From Takakia lepidozioides (Eukaryota > Streptophyta > Takakiopsida > Takakiales > Takakiaceae): DNA of 64,000 nt. The position numbers and the translations under genes were made by a program. Positions 29,401 to 40,592 of this stretch are shown in pieces. The stretch covers positions 53,303,053-53,367,052 of the forward strand of contig CM060732.1 of assembly GCA_030704615.1 (NCBI GenBank). The letters run 5' to 3'. Every line of letters begins with the position of its first letter. The stretch's first letter is position 1. The notes below the pieces were generated by a model. That model saw only the letters and a list, made by a program, of their open reading frames with translations. It had not been told where the DNA came from and ran no database searches.

Positions 29401-29649
29401 TTGGCCTCCAGAGAAACACCGGTAGACCGGGCACTGTCATGCTTGCAACGTGTCGCACGCATGTTGAACCGTAGCGTGGATAACATTTATGTCAATATGC
29501 AAAGGTATAACGATCTCCGCCGGATGTGGGACGGCCTCGTTGCCGATTTGCATGTAGCCCGAGTACTTGTTCTCGATCCACCTCCGCCACGTCGTGAGAG
29601 TGAAGAAGAAAGTCAACTTTCGTCGCGAAGTAGGCGGATGCAGGATTGA
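29401..29649 (+). CDS. Unknown ORF, possible continuation of the 28.67 kb gene
   Basis: Reads RALSCLQRVARMLNRSVDNI and YNDLRRMWDGLVADLHVARV, an amphipathic helical pattern, then a polar SEEESQLSSRSRRMQ tail before the TGA. It shares the frame of the preceding segment across a short gap containing a stop at 29319. I do not recognise it. Confidence 0.4.
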   Translation: MASRETPVDRALSCLQRVARMLNRSVDNIYVNMQRYNDLRRMWDGLVADLHVARVLVLDPPPPRRESEEESQLSSRSRRMQD

Positions 29650-30212
29650 TCACATGCCATTGGGCCCCTTATTGACCACGAGATCACGGTCACAAGCTCT
29701 AGCAATCGGCAATGCAAATCAGGCCACAGCATCAAATTCCTTGTCCTCGGACAGTGACAACTAGGCTTTTAATGACTGGCAGCGTAGTACATATACAATG
29801 TGCATTTTTGTTGTACCTTGAATATTGTTGGAAAACACAGTGATAGCATTCCGTCATTTTTGTATATCACCAATTTTGTTAATACACAATGCACATGTGC
29901 GGCACCTGCCAATTTCAATTGCATGAGCAACGTTTTCTTCACATTTACACTCGTGTGATGGGGAAAAATTGGTTCACCCTGTAAACAAATTTACAATGGT
30001 GTCATATTTGGTCATGACGTGTATGTGGGTAATTGCAATGAACTCCGAAAGCTGGAGAACAAGGAAAATTGATGTAAACCAATAAGTTATAACGAGTTAC
30101 GAATGGTCGTCTTCCAAACAAATTTCGTCTGGTCCCTGCATATTTCATAATCATTTCGCAAAATCTATGATCTTTCTCCAAATATATCCACAAAGTTCTC
30201 AAAGCACAAAAT
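29650..30212. other. Unassigned sequence
   Basis: AT-rich, with no domain, repeat or RNA gene recognised; probably the 3' flank of the preceding ORFs. Confidence 0.4.
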
Positions 30213-31320
30213 AATTTTGATTGATCTCATATTACACTGGGACGTATCAGAGGGTACATTAAACACACTGGCCAAGTTTCAAAGCGAACGAAAATCATTT
30301 GGATGGGCAACCATCTGTTGGCCCATTGAACGAATTTCGATTGATCTCATATTACTCTGGGGCCTCTTACATGGTACATTGAACATAGTGGCCAAGTCTC
30401 AAATGGAACCAAAATCGAATCGATGGCCAACCATCCGTTGAGCCATCGAATGAATTTCAATTGATCTCATATTAGTCTTCATAGAGAGTTCTGCAATAGT
30501 GAGCGAAGAGAACACTTTTTTGGGGGGGGCATTTTTTATTGGTCCAAATTTTGGCGGGGGAGTAGCGGTGGGATGCTTGAAGCCGCAAAACAAAATTGAG
30601 CCAAAAACAAAACCGATACGTGCCAGAAACCCCCAATGAAAAGCAGTGCAAACCTATTTATTGTCTTAAAATGAATTTAAATTAAATTAAATTATGGAAT
30701 GGCTTTGAGGGGTAAGCGCGTCGATGGGGAGGCAAATGATTCATTCGGCTAATGTGACTCCGCACATGTGTCGCACACATGTTCCAGCACATGGGGGGCA
30801 AAAGAGGGGCTTCAACCACATCCGTTCAATGGGTGCAATAGTCGTGCACGCATTGCAGGATTTCTTTTTCGCATTGAACAAAAACCAGATGACAAGTGAA
30901 CGCCTCATTGGACAATCGAACGAATTTCAATTGATCTCGTATTACACTGGGACGTATTAGATGGTACATTGAACACACTGGCCAAGTCTCAAAGCAAACG
31001 AAAATCATTTGGATGGGCAACCATCCGTTGCCCCATTGAACGAATTTCGATTGATCTCATATTACTCTGGGGCCTCTTACCTAGCACATTGAACATAGTG
31101 GCCAAGTCTCAAAGTGAACTAAAATCATTTCGATGGCCAGCCATCCGTTGAGCCATCGAATGAATTTCGATTGATCTCATATTAGTCAGGGACCTGTGAG
31201 AGGGTGTCTTGAACGTACTGGCAAAGTTTGGAGGCAAACAAAAATGATTTGGATGGGCAACCATCCATTCACCCGTTGAATGTATTCCGTTGGATCTGCT
31301 ATTGCTTTGCGACCTGTTTG
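30213..31320. repeat. 120-bp tandem repeat blocks
   Basis: A unit starting TTGATCTCATATTA and containing GGCCAAGTCTCAAAG, ATTTGGATGGGCAACC and ATCCGTTG recurs at 120-base intervals (30221, 30341, 30461; then 30931, 31051, 31171 and a diverged one at 31291). The two blocks are copies of each other. Confidence 0.85.
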
Positions 31321-31770
31321 GACTGTGTTTCGCGTGCTCATGATTTTTTTTTTCATTCTAGTTTTGAATGGGGTGTGTAATGTAGCCATATGCAACGCGC
31401 GTGCCAAATTTGGGAGCGAACATAATTCATTTGGACCCAAAACCACGTTTTCTTCCCTGTTTTGCACTCCAAACTTGATTTGTGTTCAACTTCATGCACT
31501 TTTCATAGAGAGTTCTGCAATAGTGAGCAAAGAGAACACTTTTTTGGGGGGGCATTTTTTATTGGTCCAAATTTTGGCGGGGAAGTAGCGGTGGGATGCT
31601 TGAAGCCGCAAAACAAAATTGAGCCAAAAACAAAATCGATACGTGCCAGAAACCCCCAATGAAAAGCAGTGCAAACCTATTTATTGGCTTAAAATAAATT
31701 TAAATTCAATTAAATTATGGAATGGCTTGAGGGGTGAGCGCGTCGATGGGGAGGCAAATGATTTATTCGT
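30481..31770. repeat. Segmental direct duplication
   Basis: About 265 bases from TCATAGAGAGTTCTGC to GATGGGGAGGCAAATGAT occur at 30478-30743 and again at 31503-31762 with few differences. Together with the 120-bp blocks this shows a larger duplicated segment; the first copy lacks about 310 bases (31187-31497) present in the second. Confidence 0.8.
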
Positions 31771-32040
31771 CTAATGTGTCTCCACACATGTTCAAGCACA
31801 TGGGGGAGAGAGAGAGAGAGAGAGAGAAGACTTCGGCTGTGGCCGGCGTACCTAAGAGCCACTTCGCCTTGCGGCTACTGCCTTTTTTCAGGGGTGGGCC
31901 CTATGTAAAACCGGTGTCCAGGGGACACCAAGTAACCAGTAGGGGGGGGGTGGCATCCAGTAGAGGCGGTACCGCATGGCACCCAAGGGGGGCCCATGGG
32001 GGGCACCCCAAGGGTGCTCGTCAAGTAACCAACTATATGT
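31771..32040. other. Microsatellite and LINE 3' flank
   Basis: A (GA)n run lies at about 31806-31829. The following GGGGACACCAAGTAACCAG and GTCAAGTAACCAACTA motifs are a short near-direct repeat that probably lies in the 3' untranslated end of the minus-strand LINE. Confidence 0.45.
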
Positions 32041-32347
32041 ATCTATGAGGCATGAGCCGGGTTTGATTCGAGCTGTCGGTTGTTGGTGATGATAGCAGTG
32101 AGAGAGCGGAGGGCTGTGAGGTGTATGGCTTTGAAGCATTTATGGATGGAAATGATGGGGAGTTTAAAGTTATTGTGAAGTTCAGAGATGCTGGCATTGT
32201 GGATGTCCCCTCTGGTGCCGGCAATGATGACAGTGAGGGGGCCTGTGGTCCAACCTCTCCGGCGAATAGCAAGAATAAGTGGTGCATATTTTTGGTGTTT
32301 CTCTAGGATGGAGGAGCTGGGGTAGCGGTCATGGCAGAATGTGAATT

Positions 32348-32765
32348 CTAAGAAGTGTATGGTAATAGCGGGGGACGGGGCAGAGGGTGGTGGGGCGTTG
32401 ATGGGGAGCCCCTGGACGACAAGGATATCCGGACAGAGGCGGGAAGGGCATGTGCATGATGTGTGAGGGCGGCATATACATGGGAGAAGCCACGTAGGTA
32501 CCGTATGGTCTGGGGGCCGACCTTAGTAGGTGCCCGCATTGATGAGTGAGAACCATCGAGTTTTATTACGTCGTTGTAGGAGTTTGTGGATGTGCCATAC
32601 GGCGTGGTTGTGTCGTGCAATACAAAGCACGTGAATGACTGGGTGGGGGCATTCGCTAAGAAGGTGGAGCCAGGTATCACATGTGGCATGGATGTGGGAG
32701 CATAGAGGGTAGTTTAGTGAGGGATATATGGTTGGCCAGAAGGTGTGTTTGCGATGGTGGCCCAT
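32348..32765 (-). pseudogene. LINE C-terminal Cys/His domain
   Basis: CDTWLHLLSECPHPVIHVLC followed by HNHAVWHIHKLLQ resembles the CX..C..H...H/C zinc-like domain that follows RT/RNase H in many LINEs (cysteines plus the R-H-x-x-V-x-x-x-L pattern). Further minus-strand sequence toward 32050 is open but featureless. Confidence 0.65.
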
Positions 32766-32873
32766 GTACTGGGCGTATCGGAATTTAAGGGTTTGTTGTA
32801 TTTGTGCGTCTGATGCAGCTTTGGTGTGCCAAAAGTGGTTGGAGAGTTTGTGGTGGAGTACATCGGAGAGGGT

Positions 32874-33506
32874 TCATTTTTGGATATGTAGTTTGGTATG
32901 GTTGAGAGAGGTAGAGGCCTGTTTATTGGCTTCTTTAGTCAGGGAAGTCAGGAGATTTCGGATGGGTCTAGACTCTGGGGGGCCAGGGATTGGGTGTATT
33001 AGCCAGAAGGGGTGAGTATGAGCGATGTGTATGGGGTCATCTGAGGGTTCAACTGGAGGTTGGGAGGCACCCAGTTGGGCGAGGAGGTCAGCCTCCTCGT
33101 TGCCGTGGATACCTATGTATGAACGAACTTTGAGAAAATGAAGAGGTTGATTGATGGACATGGCTAGGTTGATAATGGCGGTGATAAGGTTTCGGTTGGG
33201 GTGGTGGAGGTGGGAGGAGGGACAAGCCAAGTGGTTGCGAAGAATAAAGAGAGAATTTAGGCTATCCGTGAAGAGGTAGTATGGGGGTGGGAACGAGGTT
33301 AGTTGTGACAGAGCTTCAAAAATGGCCATAAGTTCGGCGCGGAGTATGGTCGCAGGGCCTGGGAGGCAATGAGCGGTTCCCTTGTTAGTAGCGGCATGGT
33401 AGATGCCATATCCGGCGCGGGAGCCAGATTGGGAGCCGTCTGTGTAATGGGAATGGAGGGGGGGGGTATTTAGGGGAAGTGGCCCCAAGGTGAACCGGGG
33501 GGGCAT
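32874..33506 (-). CDS. RNase H domain of the LINE
   Basis: Degrades the RNA strand of RNA-DNA hybrids during target-primed reverse transcription. Catalytic residues are all visible: D in HYTDGSQSGSRAGYG, E in RAELMAIFEAL, D in YYLFTDSLNSL, and D in IGIHGNEEADLLAQ. About 130 residues of domain, then a linker (WLIHPIPGPPESRPIRNLL) leading to the C-terminal region. The frame is open across the whole domain. Confidence 0.9.
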   Translation of the reverse strand: MPPRFTLGPLPLNTPPLHSHYTDGSQSGSRAGYGIYHAATNKGTAHCLPGPATILRAELMAIFEALSQLTSFPPPYYLFTDSLNSLFILRNHLACPSSHLHHPNRNLITAIINLAMSINQPLHFLKVRSYIGIHGNEEADLLAQLGASQPPVEPSDDPIHIAHTHPFWLIHPIPGPPESRPIRNLLTSLTKEANKQASTSLNHTKLHIQK

Positions 33507-33628
33507 TGTGGGAGATAGTATGAGTGGGGCTGGGGCAGGGGGGCGCTAAGGTCCATGCTTTTAGCTTAGTGGGTGGTCTGGCGGTAGGGTTGCATGTTGG
33601 AGGAGGTGAGTATGGGGTGAGTAACATG

Positions 33629-35599
33629 CTATGGGTATCGGAAAGTAGACGCGGAGAAATCGGTGGGTATGGGGGGGCATGAGGTAGCTTGGACAAGGAG
33701 AATTAGGGTCAGAGTAGTTTCTTTGTGGCGGAGGTATTTTGGGAATGGTGGGTTGTCTGTGTAGTGAAGATGGTTGGGTTCAATAGCGGCTAATGGTATC
33801 ACTTCTGGGGGAAGTTGTAGAAGGGGGGTTTGATGGTCAGGTGAGTTTTGTTGTGTAAGAATGAGAATAGTGGAGGCGGAGGAAGAGGAGTGGGCGGCGA
33901 GGTGCGCCCATAGAAGAGCTTCATGCGTGAGGGGCCCGGGAGGTGGGTGCGCAAGGCCACCTCCTGACCAAGAGTGACGGGTAGCGGGGCCGAAGGCTCC
34001 GAATACACAGTCTCGGGGGTGCGGGCTGGCGTAAGAAGAAAGCTCAAGGGGGCATGTAAGTGGGTTGGAGTAGTAGGAGTGGGTAAGCTGGAATGTAGAG
34101 ATGAGGAATTTGAGGATGTCAGAGGGTATAGTGCTATGGGTATATGCTTGAGCTAGTTTGTCGGGGGTGTGGGGTTTTTTGGTGGGGGGTATCGCGTAAA
34201 TATTGGTCAACAAGCCAGCAGACCTCAGTGGCGAAGTCTTGTTTTGGGGGCTGTAGGGAGGTGGCGTCAGTTGAGGAGGCATCATATCTGTCCCACAGCC
34301 AGGCAAGCCTGACATTGGAGATGGAGATGGAGCCGGTGAAGTGACCATTAAGTGTGTAGATATGGGATGCCCGACGCCTAGGGCAGATAATGGGGGAGAT
34401 TTGGTCAATATCTTTGTCGGGGTTGCATTCAGAGATATGTATATGTATATGTGGGGCGTTCAAGGGGGTACGGATGTATCGAGCGTCTATTGGTTGGATT
34501 TGAGATACATGATGTTGGTGGATGTACGTTAGGTAATTGGTGTTAGTTGTTTTGTAGAAGGTGATAAGGAGGCGACGGTTGTGAGTAGGGTCGCAATCAT
34601 CATGGGTTCCAAAGAGGTTGTCTTTGATCTGCCAAGTGTTCTCAGATGCAGGGAAACCCGCCCATTTACATTGGTAAAATGTGTCAAAACAAGTGGCGCC
34701 ATGTACGTCGAGGGAGGTTTGAGTCTTGATGCCAAGAATAGCTTCAATGACGAAGGCCTCGGGGTGGTCGGGGTTGGATAGGCAAGGGGAAGGAGGTGGG
34801 GTGGGGGGGTTTAGAGGGTAGGGGGAAAGTTGCTCAAGGCAATTAACGGGGCTGGGGAGAAGCGGGGGGGGGGGGGGGGGGAGTTGGGGAGAGGGTGTTC
34901 CAGAGTGATATGGGAGGTCATGAGCTGTTGTAATATGGAGGGGGCTGGGGCTGTTCTGAAATTTGGGAGGAGGTCTTGCTTATGATGGGGGAAGAGTGGG
35001 CATGGTAGGTCACAGTCAAGGGTGCACAAGGCGGTCTGGTGGCAAAATAAAGATCGGAGATGAAGCAGGTATGTGCATGTTTTGATGGTAGCACGAGAAT
35101 GTTTCAGGGTAAATTGGTGTGGGATAAGTAGCCGGTTCCCCGTGGCAGTGGTGAGTTGGGTGAGAGTGGTAATATGGCGTGCTTTAAAGTAGGCAAGGAC
35201 AAGTTTCCTTTCACAGGGGTGGTTGGTTTCGAATTGTGTGAAGACTGGGCTGCTGAGCCATGCCCGTTCAAGTTGAGATATGGAGTTGGGGTATCCGGGA
35301 AGGTCGGTTTGAATGCTGATTTTCAATTGGCTTAGGATAAATAGCGTACAGGTGGTGGGGGAATGGAGGCAAGATTGTGGGTGGAGGGTAGGGAGGGAAT
35401 ATAATCCATTATATTTATACTCTATGTGTTTAAGGAGACCTCGAAAGATTAGACCGAGACGGACTGGGTCGTTAAGAGCCTCGATAAGTTGTGAGCCAAG
35501 GGTGCGGGCATATGAGATGATCAGGGGGGCTAGAACCAATCCCAAAACTGTCTTGTGGAAGTTGGGTAAGAACGTTAGGGGTGCTGGTGGGAAGGCCAC
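33629..35599 (-). pseudogene. LINE region between RT and RNase H
   Basis: Minus-strand frames at 35599-34811 (thumb-like region with TQFETNHPCERKLVLAYFK) and 34463-33629 are Pro/Ser/Thr-rich. They belong to the same ORF2 but in three different frames, so frameshifts are present near 35480, 34810 and 34400. A poly-G tract at about 34862-34880 (poly-C on the coding strand) sits at one of the breaks. Confidence 0.65.
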
Positions 35600-37250
35600 A
35601 AATGCATTTGGTGAGTTGGATAATATTGGCGTCGAGTAGTTTGATATCCGGTATAGAGAAGGGGGCCGCGTGAAAGGCGTATTGGATTTGAGGGTTGAGA
35701 ACTCTTTGGATGATAGTTAGTTTAGGGTGGATGGAGATGGGGGCAATGAGTAGAGCTAAACTCTTGTTGGTTAGTTTGGAAAGAGTGGTGTTCCTTTGTA
35801 TATGCCAGGTTAGTGATGGAACCAATTGTATGCCTAGATAGGTGTAGGGTTCATCCGGGCCCAAAAAGGGGAAAGATTTTTGTTGATAGTGTAGATGGAG
35901 CATGCAGTGGGAAGCTATCGTGGATTTTGTGAGCTTACTGCCGTGGGTAGCGGCGGTGACCGCACATTTATTGAGGCTTAGTTCCATACCAGACCATTGA
36001 TTAAAGCGGGATAATTTGTCCGCCTGTCGGTTGAGGTGCTGAGGCTTGTGTGCGAGAATAGCGAGGTCGCCCGCATATGCTGCCGCTGAGATTTCATTGG
36101 GGGAGGTTTTGTAGTGGTAGCCTAAGTTGCCTCGGGCAAACCAGCGTAGGAGAGGTTCTAGAAAGATGATGAATAGGTAGGGGCTCAGAGTGTCCCCTTG
36201 GATGGTACCACGAAGGATGGGAATAGGGGGGGTGGTGCCATAGTAAGAACCTGTGTATTCAGTGGTGTTGTTGGTGTAAATGTTCCCGATGAGTTTTATG
36301 GCATCTATAGGGTAACCCAGGTCTGCCATGATGGCGAGTAGACGGGGGTGGTCGATGGAGCCAAAGGCGTTCTTAAAGTCAATGTAGAGGAGGTAGATAT
36401 CTTGTTTCGTGAGTTTAGCGTCTTCTAGGGCAGATAAGACATATTGGATTTGCCTGGTGGTGCTACGTGTTGCGCGGAAGCCTTCCTGGGGGTCGCTTAG
36501 GATACGGTGTTGTTCGCCATAGGAAGATAGCATCGTGGTAAGGGTGCTAGTGAATAGTTTGTAGATAGTGTTTGCAAGGGCAATGGGTCTGTAATTACTA
36601 AGGTTGGTGGGGTCGCCTTTTTTAAATAGTAGAATGGTTCGGCTATGCTTCCAGGATTGTGGGATACGTTGGAGTTGGTAGCAGAGTCGGAAGAATTTGA
36701 AGAGCAGAGCATGAAATTGGGGGTCAAGTGACTGTAGAATGGCATTAGGGATGAGATCTGGGCCGGGGCCCTTTGCTTTAGGAAGAGCTTTTACACACGA
36801 GTCATATAGGCCAATTGTGAAGAGGTCAAGGAGGCGGTCCGTGGGGGAGCCACGTGAGTCCAGAGAAAAGCCGTCAAGATCGTGCCAGGGGTAATGTTTG
36901 ACTTTACACATGCAGTTGGGTAAGTGATGTCTAGGATGTAGACAGTTGTCTACAGTGGGTGTATAGGAAGAAGAGGCTTGGAGCCAGATTTCGGTGTTGA
37001 TATCGACAGGTTTGGTTAGTAGGTGCCCAAGTCTGTGTTTGAGGCAATCGATGGGCGGGTTGAAGATAGCTTTGTGGGCCCGTTTAGGGTGGTCATGTAG
37101 TAGTTGGCCAAAGGTGGCGACAATTTTTTTGTGGTTGGCGGAGGCTTTTTGCTTAATGATAAGGTAAGCAACTCTTTTTGCTTCCCGGCCAAGCTTGGAG
37201 AGGGAGGCGAGCCATTGAGGGAGGGAGGGGTCATCCGCAGGAGGGGGCAT
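35472..37250 (-). CDS. LINE reverse transcriptase with a mutated catalytic box
   Basis: 592 open codons. Motifs in order: DLIPNAILQSL, LLFKKGDPTNLSNYRPIALAN, QEGFRATRSTTRQIQYV, YIDFKNAFGSIDHPRLL, RGTIQGDTLSPYLFIIFLEPL, then AAAYAGDLAILAHKPQ and LNKCAVTAATHG. The catalytic box is normally YADD; here the first aspartate is glycine (codon GGC at 36069-36071 in plus coordinates), a single base change from GAC that should abolish polymerase activity. N-terminal residues 1-110 are an uncharacterised linker following a lost endonuclease. Confidence 0.92.
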   Translation of the reverse strand: MPPPADDPSLPQWLASLSKLGREAKRVAYLIIKQKASANHKKIVATFGQLLHDHPKRAHKAIFNPPIDCLKHRLGHLLTKPVDINTEIWLQASSSYTPTVDNCLHPRHHLPNCMCKVKHYPWHDLDGFSLDSRGSPTDRLLDLFTIGLYDSCVKALPKAKGPGPDLIPNAILQSLDPQFHALLFKFFRLCYQLQRIPQSWKHSRTILLFKKGDPTNLSNYRPIALANTIYKLFTSTLTTMLSSYGEQHRILSDPQEGFRATRSTTRQIQYVLSALEDAKLTKQDIYLLYIDFKNAFGSIDHPRLLAIMADLGYPIDAIKLIGNIYTNNTTEYTGSYYGTTPPIPILRGTIQGDTLSPYLFIIFLEPLLRWFARGNLGYHYKTSPNEISAAAYAGDLAILAHKPQHLNRQADKLSRFNQWSGMELSLNKCAVTAATHGSKLTKSTIASHCMLHLHYQQKSFPFLGPDEPYTYLGIQLVPSLTWHIQRNTTLSKLTNKSLALLIAPISIHPKLTIIQRVLNPQIQYAFHAAPFSIPDIKLLDANIIQLTKCICGLPTSTPNVLTQLPQDSFGIGSSPPDHLICPHPWLTTYRGS

Positions 37251-37325
37251 AATTGGTTGACATATGGGAAGGGTGTTTAAACAAGTGATGCGTGGGTCCG
37301 TCCTCTAGTTATTAAATAAGGGGGC

Positions 37326-37881
37326 CGGGGGGGGGGGGGGGGGGGGGGGTGTCGCGCGGCTTTTACTCACCCATCCCTTCGCTATCCGAGGCGGAAACTC
37401 CAAGATAGAAGAGTTGGAAATCTCTAAGTACTCAGCCGCGCAGAACAATCAGTCATGACCTACAGCTAGTGTATCATGGGGGTGTTTCCTATTTGTTTCC
37501 CTTTCCGCATTCATCTTAGCTACCTTACCATTGATAATTAAGTATCAGTTTGCTTCATCAATCTATCGGTTTCCTTCACTCATCCATTCAATCCACAGCT
37601 TCTCTCAGATCTCTCTACACAATGTGATTGTATCGTATAAGTATCAGATTATGATTTATCAGGTATTAGGCCGAAGCCATTATGTCTCTAATCTGCTCTC
37701 CAATATCACTACAGCTTTGCATATAACAAGCATCTACTAATCCTCTTTTCTCCTTCATCGTGCTCTCCATCTCTTGCCTCCGATCTCCGCTCCAGCCTGA
37801 CTCCGAAGTCCTCCTCCGAATAATGATGATCCCCCTTCATTCCCCGTTTCTCCCTTTATCCTCCTATCCGCGGTTCTAACC
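37326..37881. other. Poly-G tract and unassigned sequence before the gap
   Basis: A run of more than 20 G (about 37329-37350), then 530 bases of C/T-rich sequence without gene or repeat that I can name. Homopolymer and gap proximity suggest difficult assembly. Confidence 0.5.
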
Positions 37882-38381
37882 NNNNNNNNNNNNNNNNNNN
37901 NNNNNNNNNNNNNNNNNNNNNNNNNNNNNNNNNNNNNNNNNNNNNNNNNNNNNNNNNNNNNNNNNNNNNNNNNNNNNNNNNNNNNNNNNNNNNNNNNNNN
38001 NNNNNNNNNNNNNNNNNNNNNNNNNNNNNNNNNNNNNNNNNNNNNNNNNNNNNNNNNNNNNNNNNNNNNNNNNNNNNNNNNNNNNNNNNNNNNNNNNNNN
38101 NNNNNNNNNNNNNNNNNNNNNNNNNNNNNNNNNNNNNNNNNNNNNNNNNNNNNNNNNNNNNNNNNNNNNNNNNNNNNNNNNNNNNNNNNNNNNNNNNNNN
38201 NNNNNNNNNNNNNNNNNNNNNNNNNNNNNNNNNNNNNNNNNNNNNNNNNNNNNNNNNNNNNNNNNNNNNNNNNNNNNNNNNNNNNNNNNNNNNNNNNNNN
38301 NNNNNNNNNNNNNNNNNNNNNNNNNNNNNNNNNNNNNNNNNNNNNNNNNNNNNNNNNNNNNNNNNNNNNNNNNNNNNNNNN
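37882..38381. other. Assembly gap, 500 N
   Basis: Exactly 500 ambiguous bases, the usual convention for a scaffold gap of unknown size. It interrupts the palindrome array that starts at 38382, so the array is probably longer than seen. Confidence 0.98.
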
Positions 38382-39480
38382 CCGGCGCCGAATATCCATA
38401 CGGCACTGATCCGACTTACCCTGCTGGATGGAAATTCGGCGCCGATTTCATTTATTCGGATTCGACTTACCTGCTGGATGGAAATTCGGCGCCGCCGAAT
38501 TTTCCATTCATCCGTGATTCGAATTACCTGCATGATGGAAATCCGGCGCCGAATCTCCATCCAGCAGGGATTCGAATTACCTGCTGGATGGAAATTCGGC
38601 GCCGAATCTCCATCATGCCGAGGTTCCACTTACCTGCTGGATGGAATTCGGCGCCGAATTTCCATTCGTCGGATTCGAATTACCTGCAGGATGGAAATTC
38701 GGGCGCCGAATCTCCATCCATACTCCGAGAATTCCACTTACCTGCTGGATGGAAATTCGGCGCCGAATCTCCATCCGGGGGATGGTCTCTGTCGAGAGGT
38801 GCCGCCTCTCCGCCGCTCTGTTGGATTATTCGGTGCCGAATATTTCCGCCCCGGGGGTTGAAATATGACTGCCAAGTTCCGACCTCTCCCCCCTCCCCGA
38901 CTGCATTGGAACGCGGCCCGAATTGAAATTCGGCGCCGTTTTCCCATCTGTGGGAGGTTTTTTATGTCGGCCCCGGTTTTCGCTCGCACCCCCTCGACCC
39001 CCACAACACTTCCTTTGGGGGGGCCGGATGAGAATTCGCGCGCCGAATGTCCGTCCAGGGGATGTTCTCTGTCGCACACTGGCCGGCCTCTGTGCCCCAG
39101 GCGACTTCATCCGGGCGTCCCCTGTTCGATATTCGTTGCGAATTTCCGTCCGGGGTTGAAATGTGACAGCCAACTGCAGGCCACTCCCCCCTCCCCGACT
39201 GCATCCGAATCGCCCCGGATGGAAATTCGGCGCCGTTTTTTCCATGTGGGGATGTTTTTATGCCGTCCAGTTTTCGGCCTGACCCCCTGAACACGACTCC
39301 CTTTGGGGGGACCGGATGGAAATTCGGCGCCGAATCTCCATCCAGGGGATGTGTCTCTCTCTGTCGCACACACTCCGGCCTCTGCGCCGAGGCGACTTCA
39401 TCCGGGCTTCCTCATTGTTGGATGTTGGGTGCCGAATTTCCATTCGGGGGTAGTAATGTGACGGCACAGCGTTGCCGGCT
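38382..39480. repeat. TTCGGCGCCGAA palindrome array
   Basis: From the gap to about 38790, units of 50-60 bases repeat: ACCTGCTGGATGGAAATTCGGCGCCGAATCTCCATCC in varied forms (copies of the GGAAATTCGGCGCCG core near 38428, 38477, 38537, 38587, 38643, 38691 and 38750). From 38790 to 39480 the same core recurs at longer spacing inside a unit of about 300 bases with CTGTCGCACACTGGCCGGCC and CCCTTTGGGGGG. The core TTCGGCGCCGAA is a perfect 12-bp palindrome centred on GGCGCC. Confidence 0.88.
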
Positions 39481-40592
39481 TATCCCCTTCAAGCCGTTCA
39501 TCATCCGGACGGGCCCCCCACACTTTTCTGACTGCATATACCGTTGGCAGTTATTGCGCAAAGACGAGGGGCGCATTCCGGAGACAAGCGTTCATGATAA
39601 CACAATCTGACTGTGGATTTTTTTGAGAGATAGTTGGCTCCCTGGATTTGGATCAGGCTTCGTCGCTATCGGACAAATCGGGCATCGCATTCATTCCATC
39701 GCTGCACCCCCTTCTACCAGGGAGCGTTCCCCGCACGCCATCCTGGCAGTCTTGTGTGCACATCTCCATGGCGGAAAACCCGAGCGCTACAGCTGTACTG
39801 CCCTCCTCACGAGCATAGAGCTTCATTTCCGTGCAGAGGGGACACCTGCCGGGTGATGGAGAAATATCTGTGCGTTCGATACCACCTGAAACCGGGGTCG
39901 GTTTTTTTGGAGGAGAAAGGAAGGACTCAAACCGGCCTTGCCTTGTTGTCGAGAGTATTGTTGTGCTCCACGATGATTTCGGCGATGGCAGGGAATGGCG
40001 AGTTCCACCATCGGACAGCGTCATATACAGGGGCTGTTGGGGACTTCATTTGCCCGCCAAATGCACCGTCTATCCTGGCGCCTTCCACGAAACAATCGCG
40101 AATCAGAGAGTGGGTACCTCAAAGAGAGAAGTCCGCAACGAAGTAAATCCAGAGCCGAACCCATCTATGAAGACGACCGAGAACCGGTTGTCACCACCTG
40201 TCCGACTCAGACGAGGTCATGGAAGTTCCGAGGTCGTCCTGGAGATCAGGCAAGTCCTCAATGGACGTCAGTGGAGGAGGGAGTCATATTCCCAGCACGA
40301 GCACCGCAGTTCGATCTATTCTAGAAATTCTGCGAGGGCTTCACCTGGAGGGGACACCGGTCGGAGCTGGCCGGGCTGGACTACTACAGCAAGTTCGCAA
40401 TTAAATCGGTTACATGCCTTCCCGCCGACGTTGACGGTAATGTCTTCTTTGAGTTCCCTCCTCGGGGCCGGACTACTCGAGGGCGTCCGGAATGTTGACA
40501 GATATGGATAGAAACATGACGGTCATCCTTGGTGCGTTACCAAAAACCACCAGCATGAAGATGCTTGATGGTGTGCGGGTGCGCTACGTTGT
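39481..40592. other. Upstream part of the MULE-like locus, uncertain
   Basis: A plus-strand frame at 39831-40511 (226 codons) reads partly protein-like (LVVESIVVLHDDFGDGREW, RGCWGLHLPAKCTVYPG), but I recognise no domain. It may be an N-terminal exon of the transposase gene that follows. Confidence 0.35.

Larger units (their letters stand above)
32041..37325 (-). mobile_element. 5'-truncated LINE (non-LTR retrotransposon)
   Basis: On the minus strand: reverse transcriptase (37250-35472), a linker region in other frames (35599-33629), RNase H (33506-32874) and a C-terminal Cys/His region (32765-32348). The RT-RNaseH-zinc layout is that of LINE ORF2 in I/Jockey-like or plant L1-like groups that keep RNase H. 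The upstream endonuclease and ORF1 are missing. The 5' edge is a long poly-G run on the plus strand near 37329-37350, so the copy ends at or in the truncated junction. Frame changes and an altered catalytic motif show it is inactive. Confidence 0.88.

Noticed and set aside
32121-35639. Plus-strand ORFs rich in Gly and Trp over the LINE
   Set aside because: They are opposite-strand shadows of the LINE; RT and RNase H motifs lie on the minus strand.
37755-38629. Long minus-strand open frames across the gap
   Set aside because: They are open only because they run through 500 N bases and repeat units; no protein content.
38478-39610. Overlapping ORFs rich in EIRRRISI and GAESPS
   Set aside because: They are translations of the TTCGGCGCCGAA tandem repeat in several frames on both strands, with no domain.
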